DNA from: Tieghemiomyces parasiticus
Taxonomy: Eukaryota; Kickxellomycota; Dimargaritomycetes; Dimargaritales; Dimargaritaceae
Direction: 5' to 3'
DNA length: 11,789 nt
NCBI GenBank assembly: GCA_027575765.1
Contig: JANBPT010001249.1
Span: forward strand, 1-11,789
Position 1 is the stretch's first letter. Each line of letters opens with the position of its first letter. The notes below the pieces were generated by a model. It was not told the DNA's origin. It worked only from the letters and a program-made list of their open reading frames with translations, and searched no databases. Positions 1-8,212 of the stretch are shown in pieces. The position numbers and the translations under genes are program-made.

Positions 1-75
1 CTGCGAAGTTAAGCATGTTTCAGCCGATTTAGTACTAAGGTGGGTGACCACTTGGGAATAGTCGGTGCCGCAATT
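1..75 (+). rRNA. 5S ribosomal RNA, 3' part (5' end outside window)
   Basis: This is the 3' two-thirds of a 5S rRNA gene, the small RNA of the large ribosomal subunit, transcribed by RNA polymerase III from internal promoter elements. Seen directly: the conserved block GAAGTTAAGC at 5-14, the block GTGGGTGACCACTTGGGAAT at about 40-59, and the closing GGTGCCGCAATT at about 64-75. Spacing between the blocks is within one base of Saccharomyces cerevisiae 5S, so the copy looks intact over the visible part. By that comparison the window starts near 5S nucleotide 45, so roughly 45 bases are missing on the left. No 18S/5.8S/28S sequence is visible, so it may be a dispersed 5S copy, as in many fungi, but the left flank is unseen. 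A 5S pseudogene cannot be excluded without the 5' half. Confidence 0.9.
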
Positions 76-77
76 TT
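74..77 (+). terminator. RNA polymerase III T-run terminator of 5S
   Basis: Four T residues follow the conserved 5S 3' end (CCGCAA) immediately. A run of four or more T on the coding strand is the standard RNA polymerase III termination signal, so this supports a functional 5S transcription unit. Confidence 0.7.
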
Positions 78-159
78 GGTGCTAACTGCAATTAACTCGG
101 TGTTTACTACAATCACTTATTTTGTCTCACATTCGAAATCTTACGGCCTTGGAGAGTAA

Positions 160-387
160 ATTCCAGCTTTGTAGGGAGCCACCAGTGAACAATGGTGGAA
201 GTCCCCATGAGGAAGCGGACCCACCGCTGGGCGCAAATTAGTTAATGAGGAAAAGGTGGAAAATTAAGCCGCTGTGCCACCTCAAAAGCCTCCCGGCATC
301 TTTCTAGAGGATTCGCGTAGGCTCGAGTTACCAAGCTGAAGGTTTGGTAGGGGCAATAAACGAGTAACGGCTTGAAGGCACTGGAAT
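160..387 (+). ncRNA. candidate RNase MRP (or RNase P) RNA
   Basis: RNase MRP and P are related ribonucleoproteins that process pre-rRNA and pre-tRNA. The GGAAGTCCCC block at 197-206 resembles their conserved region I, whose metazoan MRP form is GAAAGUCCCC. Possible helices occur in the family order: P1 ATTCC 160-164 with GGAAT 383-387; P2 AGCTT 165-169 with AAGCT 333-337; a P3 hairpin CCACCA/TGGTGG at 179-198; and P4 G201-(bulged T202)-CCCC 203-206 with GGGGC 350-354. A bulged U in P4 is a family hallmark. P2' comes before P4' and P4' before P1', as in real P/MRP RNAs. A GARAR-type pentamer lies at 250-254, and no ACAGNRA box typical of RNase P is seen, which leans toward MRP. Against it: P4 is only five pairs, bases after GGGGC differ from the usual CR-V, 28 nt separate P4' from P1', no T4 terminator follows before about 750, and 5-7-bp matches are expected by chance. 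The ends are approximate. Confidence 0.35.
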
Positions 388-1130
388 GATTCCTTGTGTG
401 TCCTCCCCCCCCTCCCATTCACTTTACCGCGTTCTATCCACACACCCTGCCCTTTATGGCGCCAGCTTTGTTATTCCTGAAGCCTATTATTCTCATCCGC
501 CTATACCTTCTTTCTTCACGCTAGCCGCCACCCCCCTATACCGCCTATAGAACAGCCCAACGTGCCCTCCTCCCCCTATGACCCCATTGGATCGATGTGC
601 TAATGGCGCAGTCGCACCATCACCTTCTACAGCCTTCCCTGTCCGCCCCCTTACCCGATCCAGCCTGCTCGGCACTATGGTTGTTCCACTGCCTTCCTTT
701 GCAGCGTCAACCCGCCCAAACCTCCTCACCCTTTCCCATACCGGCCCACCTTTTTTTTTCCGCCCGAAGGTAAGCCGGAGGGGGGAAGGGAATCTGTGGT
801 TCTTGTCCTTGCCGCGCCGGCCCATGACGCCCGAGGATCTTTGGTAGCCAGAGAAAGGCCCACTGAAGCTTGTGGACCAGCGGTCCCGGGCAACCACAAG
901 GGTCCACGCCAACACGTCCTCGTCGTCCAGTGCGCGCCTTATCTGCCCGCCCTGCCCCGCCCTTAACTGACCTGCGCTTTCCCTCCCCCCTCACTCTTTC
1001 GTCAGCCTACACTCTTAGCACTTTATTGACCCATCACCCCTTCCGAGTCCATCTCAACCCGGTTCATCACTGATCACTACTAGTCATACCCCCTCCCTCT
1101 TTCATTCTTCTCTAACCTTACTTGCCCGTC
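388..1130 (+). promoter_or_regulatory. upstream region of the HSP110 gene
   Basis: This interval between the candidate RNA and the HSP110 start codon shows no recognisable coding sequence. It is C/T-rich on the plus strand, with C8 at 405-412, T9 at 751-759, and a continuous pyrimidine-rich leader over about 1088-1130 directly before the ATG, a common arrangement at fungal promoters and 5' UTRs. Open frames on either strand here (up to about 140 codons) are low-complexity and match no family I know. No TATA box is placed convincingly near the expected transcription start. A single two-unit heat-shock-like TTCctGAA occurs at 474-481, too weak to call as an element. Confidence 0.5.
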
Positions 1131-3751
1131 ATGTCCGTCGTCGGTATCGATTTCGGCAACCTGCAGTCCCTCATTGCCGTCGCCCGCAACCGCGGTATCG
1201 ACATTGTGTGCAACGAGGTTTCGAACCGCACTACTCCGTAAGTACCGTTAACCTATTACTTGTAGTGCGTGGCGGTTCCTTCCGGGAGAGGTGTACGCCC
1301 GCATAGCGGCCTTGATTTAGATCCACTCCGAGATCCGTGGCCGCTCCCTGATCTGGTGGCCAGTGGACCACCCATCTCACGTTGTTATTCTTTTTTATAC
1401 TGACACGGACACTCCCTTTTTTGATCCCCCCCCCTATCCTGCCCCCCCTGACCCTTCATAACAGTTCCCTAGTATCATTTGGCCCCAAGCAGCGCTACCT
1501 CGGTGAAGCTGCCAAGACTCAGGAGATCTCCAACTTCCGCAACACCGTATCCAGCCTGAAGCGCCTGGTGGGCCGGTCTTACAATGACAAGGACATCCAG
1601 GAGATTGAGAGCACGTTCATCACCGCCCCGCTGTGTGACGTTGACGGCGAGGTCGGCGTCCGGGTCAATTACCTCGGCTCCGAGCAGACCTTCAGCGCCA
1701 CCCAGCTGGTGGCCATGTATCTGGCTAAGCTGCGCACGACTGCCGCCAACGAACTCAAGTCCCCCGTGTCGGACGTCGTTATCTCGGTGCCCGGCTGGTA
1801 TACCGACAGCCAGCGCCGCAACGTGCTGAGCGCCGCCGAGATTGCCGGTCTCAACGTGCTCCGCCTTATGTCGGACACCGCCGCCGCCTCCCTGGCCTAC
1901 GGTATCACCAAGACTGATCTGCCCGAGGACACCACCCGGCACGTGGCCTTCGTTGACATGGGTCACACCACCTACAGCGTGGCCATCGTGGGCTTCCGTA
2001 AGGGCCAACTGCACATCAAGTCCACCGCCTTCGACCGCCATCTCGGTGGCCGCTACATTGACGAGGTCCTGGTTGAGCACTTCTGCGACCATTTCATGAA
2101 TACCAAGAAGGTTGACATTCGCAGCAACAAGAAGGCCATGCTCCGTCTGCGCGTCGGATGTGAGAAGCTCAAGAAGATCTTGTCGGCCAACCCGCAGGCC
2201 ATGCTCAACGTCGAGAACATCATGGACGACATGGACGTGAGCGCCCTCATGGACCGCGAGGAATTCGAGACCCTGGTCAACCCCCTTCTGGAGCGCATGG
2301 TCCTGCCCCTGCAGCAGGCCCTGGACAACTCGGGTCTTCAAATTCAGGACATTGACTTTGTCGAGGTGGTGGGCGGCAGCACCCGCATCCCGGCCGTCAA
2401 GCAGCGTCTGACTGACTTTTTCCAGCGCGAGCTGAGCTTCACCCTGAACCAAGACGAGGCTGTGGCCCGCGGCTGCGCCCTGCAGTGTGCCATGCTCTCG
2501 CCGGCCTTCAAGGTGCGCGAGTTCCAGGTGCGCGACACCAACAGCTACCCCATCAAGTTCGTGTGGGAGCCCGTTAAGGAGACCCCCGCCGACTGCGAGC
2601 TGGTGGCCTTCCCGCGGAACAACGTAGTGCCCAGCACCAAGATCCTGACCTTCTACCGCCGCCAGCCTTTCGACATTGAGGCTTACTACGCCTCTCCTGC
2701 CGAGCTGCCCTCCGGTATCAAGCCCTGGATCGGCCGCTTCAGCATCAAGAACGTCACCCCCGACGCCAAGGGTGAACTGAGCACCGTCAAGGTCAAGGCC
2801 CGTCTTAACATCCACGGCATTTTGAACGTGGAGAGCGCCTACGTGGTCGAGGAGGCCGCCGGCGAGGGTGAGGACGAGGAAGAGGCCGCCCTGGCCGCCG
2901 CTGAGGCCGGTATGGATGCTGCCCCCGCGACCTCCGACGCTACCCCGAGCGAGTCTGCGGAGGGCACGCCCGCGGCCGCCCCGGCCCCAAAGAAGACCAA
3001 GAAGCTGGTGCGCAAGCAGGACCTGCCCGTGGTCTCGGGTACGACCGGTCTATCGGTGGATGCGGTCAACAAGCTGCGTTCGGACGAGGGCGAGATGTCT
3101 TCGGTCGACAAGTTGGTGGTGGACACGGAGCACAAGAAGAACGAGGTGGAGGAATACGTGTACGAGATGCGTTCCAAGGCCGAGGGCCCGCTCAAGGCTT
3201 ACATTGACCCCAAGGCCTACGACGGATTCGTGCGGGAACTGAACGACACTGAGGAGTGGCTGTACGGCGATGGTGACGATGCCACCAAGAGCGTGTACGT
3301 GGAGCGGCTGACCAAGCTCCGCCAGGTCGGTGACGCGGCGGCGGGACGCCAGCGCGAGGCCGAGCTGGTGCCCAAGGCGGCCAACCTGCTGCAAGACACG
3401 GTGCAAAAGTTCCTCGTGAGCGCCACCCGCCAGGAGGAGCGGTACGCCCACATCCCGGCCGAGGATAAGAAGAAGGTGGCCGATCGGGCCCTCAAGGCCC
3501 GCGAGTGGCTCGAAACGGCCCTGGCTACCCAGGAGGGTCTGCCCAAGTACGCCGCCAAGCCCGCCGTCACCGCCGCCCAGATCAACAACGAGCGCGCCGA
3601 ACTGGCCCAGTTTGCGACCCCCATCCTGTCGAAGCCCAAGCCCAAGCCGGCTATCCCCGAGCCCTCCGCCACCGCTACTCCTCCGGCCCCCGAGACTAAG
3701 GCCGAGAACCAGGCGCCGGGTAAGAACGCCGGTGAGATGGACGTGGATTAG
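1131..3751 (+). CDS. SSE1: HSP110-family chaperone / Hsp70 nucleotide exchange factor (Sse1-type), two exons
   Basis: Sse1/HSP110 proteins are cytosolic Hsp70 relatives that release ADP from Hsp70 and hold unfolded proteins. The coding sequence joins 1131-1237 and 1465-3751 (797 aa). The joined product begins [10 protein letters not shown] and crosses the splice as [17 protein letters not shown], as in yeast Sse1 ([18 protein letters not shown]). The nucleotide-binding domain covers about residues 1-385, with a phosphate-loop segment FVDMGH near 198-203 and VVGGSTRIP near 337-345. The substrate-binding beta domain follows (about 393-497), then an acidic Ala/Glu-rich insertion (498-544), a basic stretch KKTKKLVRK (545-553), and the helical domain. 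The tail is Pro/Ala/Lys-rich and ends GEMDVD, resembling the DVDMD ending of yeast Sse1. It is about 100 residues longer than yeast Sse1 (693 aa), mostly in the loop and tail. Start choice: the first ATG giving the conserved N-terminus, after a pyrimidine-rich leader. Codon use is strongly C-ending. Convergent with the downstream Sdh5-type gene. Confidence 0.95.
1238..1464 (+). other. spliceosomal intron of the HSP110 gene
   Basis: A 227-nt phase-2 intron splits a proline codon (CC|T, residue 36). The donor is GTAAGT at 1238-1243 and the acceptor ACAG ends at 1464. A CTGAC at 1448-1452, 12 nt before the acceptor AG, is a good branch-point candidate, preceded by C-rich stretches (C9 at 1426-1434, C7 at 1442-1448). 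Removal restores the family sequence exactly, without gain or loss of residues. If retained, the exon-1 frame meets a TAA at 1239-1241, so unspliced transcripts would give a 36-residue peptide. Confidence 0.93.
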
Positions 3752-3760
3752 TGCATTTAT

Positions 3761-3769
3761 CTCTCTCTG

Positions 3770-3800
<31 letters not shown>

Positions 3801-3803
3801 GTG
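3761..3803 (+). repeat. (CT)4(GT)12 microsatellite in HSP110 3' UTR
   Basis: (CT)4 at 3761-3768 is followed by (GT)12 at 3769-3792 and a degenerate GTATGT tail to about 3803. It begins only nine bases after the stop codon, so it should be transcribed as the start of the 3' UTR. Such a tract is expected to vary in length between strains and can adopt Z-DNA. Confidence 0.95.
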
Positions 3804-4794
3804 CGGGTATGTCCTAAAAGGGAGGCGGTACCCCCCTTCTCTCCTCTTTTTTCCCTCCTCCTCCCCCTTCAATACACTCTTTCTCTCACTCCTCTCCTCT
3901 CCCCCATCATCCACAGCTACCACTTCTGAACATTCTCTGGGAAAAGGTATATACTTCATCATTTCTTTTTATTTTATTTTTAGTTTACTTACCCCCTCCC
4001 CCGTTATAACCCACTCGACTTTGCAACTATTTTTAACCAATACGGCTCGTAGTAGCTTAAAAGAAAACTCTTTGTGTGGACTCCTTTTCCCGCTCCCCCC
4101 CTCATCTCTCTTCTCATCTCTACTCCCGCCCTCGCGGTGTTTATCTATTACGTTGAGATTAAAAAAACCACTCACCGTTTTCAAGCGGAATTCTACTTGG
4201 CTAGCTAGATTCTTTATTTTCACATACCAGGTTGGTGGACGTTGTCAGACTCTCAAACCCATCATTGACGAATTCGAAGTTCCCATAAACATAACAACAA
4301 CCTGAAGGACCAGGAAAGCAGCGGTAACAAGGGAGGGGGCATGTAACCGGCTTTTAGTTTCTGTCCTTTGACATCCAGCGCTTTCCATGTTATAATGGAT
4401 GTGAATTATATTGTGGCGGATGATCCAGCCCTTTCCCCCCGGGGTGAGCCACGCAGCAGCGGCAAAATCAATGGCCTGACAACCGCCGGTGATGTTATAA
4501 GGGTCACGGAATCGACTTCCCCTCGCGCTTTGGGGCTTCCCCCCCTTTTTTCATACTTCTTCACGCATCTCGTTCCGTTGGACCATATCTCGCTGCCCGC
4601 ACTTTTACTTGTCTTGTCTGCTTGATTCCCGCCTCAGGCACTAGCTTATTAAAAACTTTACGTAAAAAACCACCCCCCCCCACAATATCTTAAATGTTGA
4701 ACGATCAGGTCGCATGAAACTGCCAACGACGGAGGAGGGGCGCGCTGGCGGTGGTAATTGCCTATTTCCCTCGCTGCCAACTAACCAAGCCATA

Positions 4795-4812
4795 ATATAT
4801 ATATATATATAT
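4795..4812. repeat. (AT)9 repeat behind the Sdh5-type stop codon
   Basis: Nine AT units lie 19 bases beyond the stop codon of the minus-strand gene, hence in its 3' UTR. In yeasts TATATA is the efficiency element for mRNA 3'-end formation, so this repeat may act in polyadenylation of the Sdh5-type transcript. That role is inferred. Confidence 0.9.
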
Positions 4813-4831
4813 GTTAGGTCAAAACCCAGAC

Positions 4832-5467
4832 TTAAGGCAACCGCGGCATCATAAGAACGGTAACCCGTTCCTCACGGACGTACGCCTTAAGATCGGGCCA
4901 AATCGAGCAGGCAACCAGATCCGCGGGGACGTCCATCTTATCGGTCAAATAGTAGTATAAATTCCAATCCGGGGTCTCCAGGATCAGATCGAGCTCACGC
5001 AACTGGGCGATGGTATACCCGGTGATATGTCGGTCGATGAAATTAGCGAGCAATAGATCATTCTCGAGTATCCCACGTTTACGCGTCTGGTAGATGATAC
5101 GCTTACGCTGTTGCTCGACGGTTTCGTTGGGTCGTAGAACGCGGGTTGGAATCGACGACGTAATACGATCCGGGTCGGTTTCGCTGACGGGGACGCTGAA
5201 GGTCGGAAGTGCTGGGTCGGGTCCCGGCGTAGTTACTTTACCCGGGTAGGAGAGAGGTGGATCCGAGGGCGAAGGCGATGCTGTCTTCGCCGTAGCCGTC
5301 ACTGTCCTCGTCGATTGGTAGCGAAATGAGGGTAGGAATGCGACTACAGCAGGGCGGTGGTGCCGGTGGATGTGGGTCGACAGGGATCTTAGGGCTGGAC
5401 GTGGAGCCTGGAGGAGAACTCGGCCGGCGCGGCAGACAGCGAGGGTGGTAGCCGTGTGCATGGTCAT
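4832..5467 (-). CDS. SDH5: succinate dehydrogenase assembly factor 2 (Sdh5/SDHAF2), mitochondrial
   Basis: Sdh5/SDHAF2 is a small mitochondrial matrix protein needed for covalent attachment of FAD to the flavoprotein subunit of succinate dehydrogenase (complex II). The 211-aa product carries the family core over about residues 115-205: KRIIYQTRKRGILENDLLL, with the RKRG motif at 129-132 whose glycine corresponds to the human SDHAF2 Gly78 position altered in paraganglioma, and DWNLYYYL at 167-174, matching DWDIYYW of yeast Sdh5. The N-terminus is rich in Arg, Ser and Ala with almost no acidic residues over the first 60 positions, as expected for a mitochondrial targeting sequence. A low-complexity Ser/Pro/Thr linker precedes the core, making the protein longer than yeast Sdh5 (about 160 aa). 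The frame stays open upstream of 5467 without another ATG. A second ATG two codons inside has the better context (A at -3). Single exon. Convergent with the HSP110 gene. Confidence 0.93.
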   Translation of the reverse strand: MTMHTATTLAVCRAGRVLLQAPRPALRSLSTHIHRHHRPAVVAFLPSFRYQSTRTVTATAKTASPSPSDPPLSYPGKVTTPGPDPALPTFSVPVSETDPDRITSSIPTRVLRPNETVEQQRKRIIYQTRKRGILENDLLLANFIDRHITGYTIAQLRELDLILETPDWNLYYYLTDKMDVPADLVACSIWPDLKAYVREERVTVLMMPRLP

Positions 5468-5809
5468 GGGTTGGGAACGCAATGGGGGAGAGAGTGAGAG
5501 AGATAATTAAGCTACTTGGTTAAACTAAAACTCGTAATGAGAGCAAGGTTAGCGGTTGAAAGTGCGGAATGTGGGAAGTTGCAGAGCGGTGAAATGGACC
5601 TACTAGCAAGCAGTCTGATAGGAAATGAATGAGTTGTCAGCATAAGCACCGCTTCACTACACATGCCGCAGCTTCCTCCATACACGGAGGAGACCTCATG
5701 GGCAAATGAGGGGGGGGTCTAGTTGTATGAGCATGTTATTTTGCCCTTCTTGACTCGCCCTGCTGCGCTCCCGCTCCCTTCCTCTCAGAACTCTTGCGCC
5801 ATGATGAGT

Positions 5810-5869
5810 CCAATGCACCGCGGCCCCAGGGAACCAGAAGGACAGCGATTGGAACAGTAGCCACGTGAC
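5810..5869. promoter_or_regulatory. CCAAT and CACGTG motifs upstream of the Sdh5-type gene
   Basis: ATTGG at 5848-5852 reads CCAAT in the direction of the Sdh5-type gene, about 380 bp upstream of its ATG. Ten bases further is CACGTGAC at 5862-5869, a fit to the Cbf1/E-box consensus (RTCACRTG on the other strand). Another CCAAT lies on the plus strand at 5810-5814. CCAAT boxes are bound by the HAP complex, which controls respiratory genes in several fungi, so the placement is sensible. Function is inferred, and each motif is short enough to arise by chance. Confidence 0.35.
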
Positions 5870-6056
5870 CGGATCCCAGACTTAGCTAATGACACGCGGG
5901 TCTCCCCTTAGCTATGTGTCGGCCCAGATCGGATTATTTATCCGACTTGCTCCGGGTTGTGTGACTTGATGGCTTGAGGATACACTGAATGAAAGCAGTC
6001 AGCCCATCATCCATCACGCATGGCCTGGCGACGGGTTAGCGACAAGGTCGCATACG

Positions 6057-6076
6057 CACACACACTCTCTCTCTCA
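6057..6076 (+). repeat. (CA)4(CT)6 compound microsatellite
   Basis: A short compound dinucleotide tract, CA units followed by CT units, in the gene-poor interval. It has no coding context and is expected to vary in length. Confidence 0.85.
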
Positions 6077-6948
6077 CTTTGGCTGATTGAAACTCGATAG
6101 TCAGCCAACTTGTTGGAAAGAGGCAGCCAGGGTGCCACAGTAGTGATCCCGCTGCAGGTTGTACCGAGACACTGGCTTTCCGCGTCAGAGAATACCATGA
6201 ACAGGCAAGCCTTGCAACGTAATGGGCGAAGGGGGAGGAGTTCCTTGGCATAGTTGCCACTTTCATCATCGTACAAAGCCCTGGTAGTTTCGGCCTTCCG
6301 ACTGTCACTTCGATTGTGAGGCAGCTTTGACTATTTGTTCACCCGTTAAAAGGACCGGTTGACCACATCTGGGTTGAATGGGGGCTACCTACAGTTGTTG
6401 CGTCATACCAAGGTTGGATGGGTAAGTCCATAGTGCCACAGTCCAAACAGTGCCCGGCGGAGCAGATTAGACACTAATTTAGTGATTAAGATGGATGTAT
6501 TATACGTAGAGTTGAGAGGGCGAGAGCACCCTGGTTACCGCCACTACGGTGTCATCATTACAGCCCGGGCAAGAGATGACGCTGGTACTGACCACGAGGC
6601 GGTGGTGGGAGGGAGGTGCTTCTAATCTGCTACGGCCAGGTCTACCTCGAGGAGCCACCATGCTACACGGCCTAGCAGGTGGAAAGGGGCTAGCCGGTGC
6701 AGCATTACTGAGCTTCATTGCCCCTGCTCAGCAAGCATTCGGCCCCTGTACTGAGTTGGCGTCCCCGCCGGCCAGTCCAACGCCCCCACCCTCTCCTAGT
6801 GCAGGCTCATAATACAGGGTTGGTGGGGCTGAAGCCATGGTAAAGGACGGACAAGGGGTAGAACCAGGCAGCTCTTGGCATGAGTCGACATGGTACACGC
6901 TGCTTTGCCACAGTGCCCTCCCTCGCATAATCACCTTGGCAGCCAATA

Positions 6949-6967
6949 CTTGACAAGTGCTGTCAAG
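6949..6967. repeat. 7-bp perfect inverted repeat
   Basis: CTTGACA (6949-6955) and TGTCAAG (6961-6967) are perfect complements separated by five bases. A second palindrome, ACTTG-A-CAAGT, overlaps its left arm (6948-6958). It could be a hairpin or a binding site for a dimeric regulator, but no gene or terminator context supports either. Confidence 0.5.
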
Positions 6968-7385
6968 CTGTAGCATAGGTCAGGTCACATGGACGGTCAG
7001 GCCGTATGCCCATCGTCCTTAGGTGATTGGGTTGGGCCAGCGGAGTGGGACAGGGCGAAAGAACCCCCGAACTGGCGGCCAATCCTGCGAGTCAGGCGTG
7101 AGCAGCCGGCTAAGATAGACAGGGTCAAGTGGTCCCGAATAGTGCGTGACCTCACGGAGCCAGGAAAAAAAACTGCCCCACAGGATGTGAATTGACCTAC
7201 ATAGCGTCGAAAAAAGCGAATGGCGTGCTCGGCCGAGAGTTGGGTGGGGTGGGCTGACCCGTGGACTGTATGTCTGCTCTTGTCCATGTGCTAAACGGCT
7301 GGGCATGAGAGGTGGCCACGTAGGGTTGGCGAAGAGTGCGCTGCGAAGCCCTTGACTAACTGTGGGCCAGGCCCCAGTAGTGCAA

Positions 7386-7401
7386 CCCCCCCCCCTCCCC
7401 C
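7386..7401 (+). repeat. poly-C tract (C10-T-C5)
   Basis: A C10 run, one T, then C5. It is the first of six C runs of eight or more on the plus strand between 7.38 and 9.43 kb. Confidence 0.9.
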
Positions 7402-8167
7402 TTCGTCTGGGACGTGGCCTCTAGGCTATGGTGGCGAGTAGCCAGGGCCCCCGGCTAGTGTGGATGGGCTGGCAAAGAGGCCGGGCCCCAGGGGTCCACA
7501 CGCTCGCAGGCCGAACTCCAGCTGGGACAGCCATGTACGGGAGGATAAACGCCGGGCGCCTTGGAAGTGACGACGGGAAGAGGCCTGCTGAGAAAGGGAG
7601 GGGGGGTGGTAACAGAGGAAAGGGCGCGGATCGGTCGACCGACGGTTGCGTGTGATCGACTAGCTACTTTTGGGATTGGTTTGGGACACGGCCGCCGGTC
7701 GAATATCCTGCCCATAATTTTCAAACCAAAACCTAAAGCCCGCGCCGGCTGGGGTCAATCGGCGGGCGGTTTCGTTGGTATGTCGCGCCGATTCCGCTCT
7801 TCCCCTTTGCTTCACCAAGACTTGCCTACTTGTAGGTAGTATGGTAGCAAGGGTCGTAAATCGGGGACGTGTTGGTTATGAACACGGGTGAGCGGCCAGC
7901 GTCAGCGAGGGTGAGTTAGCAATAGACAGGGGCGGGGAGGAGGGCTGGACAGCTGCGGTAGGGGAAAAAGTGAGCCAGCCTTCTGTGTGCTTGTTCGGAT
8001 GCGAAGCTGAAGGATCGCAGGTCTACAGGGAAGGCGGGTGGACTGTCGTGGCGTCACGGACGATCGTGGTCCCGCGCCACCTGGCCCCATAGTGATCGTC
8101 GTGGTAGTGAAGTGTGCTGGCTGGTAATGGTATGGGAGAGGGGACTTGGAGGGAGGCTACATGGCCA

Positions 8168-8212
8168 CCCCCCCCCTTCACCTGCAGTCGGACCTGGGAC
8201 CTCACCCCCCCC
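8168..8212 (+). repeat. paired poly-C tracts (C9 and C8)
   Basis: C9 at 8168-8176 and C8 at 8205-8212, 28 bases apart, both on the plus strand. Non-coding as far as I can see. Confidence 0.9.

Larger units (their letters stand above)
3752..4831. other. convergent intergenic spacer, no gene recognised
   Basis: This 1.08-kb stretch lies between two stop codons facing each other, so it should hold both 3' UTRs and their processing signals. It is more A/T- and pyrimidine-rich than the coding regions. A TATATA-like segment (GGTATATACTT, about 3946-3956) and T-rich runs around 3964-3985 are plausible 3'-end signals for the plus-strand gene. A C9 run lies at 4673-4681. I looked for tRNA boxes, snRNA cores and further exons and found none that hold up. 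Confidence 0.6.

Noticed and set aside
474..481. TTCctGAA as a heat-shock element for the HSP110 gene
   Set aside because: It has only two units, where three or more are normally needed, and lies about 650 bp upstream. CCCCT stress-element matches are also uninformative in such C-rich DNA.
493..915. Overlapping open frames on both strands between the RNA candidate and the HSP110 gene
   Set aside because: They are low-complexity Arg/Gly/Pro-rich products with no recognisable motif, in a promoter region, overlapping each other on both strands.
1475..2815. 446-codon open frame on the minus strand inside the HSP110 gene
   Set aside because: It is antisense to a clearly conserved exon, and its openness follows from the GC-rich, C-ending codon bias of the real gene. 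The product is Val/Leu/Gly/His-rich and matches no family.
4231..4300. tRNA-like look around GGTTGGTGGACG and GAATTCGAAGTTCC
   Set aside because: No cloverleaf can be drawn: the acceptor and anticodon arms do not pair, and A- and B-box matches are poor.
3751..4305. Open frame downstream of the HSP110 stop as a further gene or exon
   Set aside because: It is driven by the GT/CT repeat and pyrimidine tracts. The translated repeat and Ser/Leu-rich text show no family features.
5801..5815. Hammerhead-ribozyme-like TGATGAGTCC
   Set aside because: The required CTGATGA and GAAA core segments with flanking stems are not present.
7106..7135. GGCTAAGAT followed by CAAGTG, resembling the 5' part of U2 snRNA
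   Set aside because: There is an intervening insertion, and the invariant branch-point recognition sequence GTAGTA is missing.
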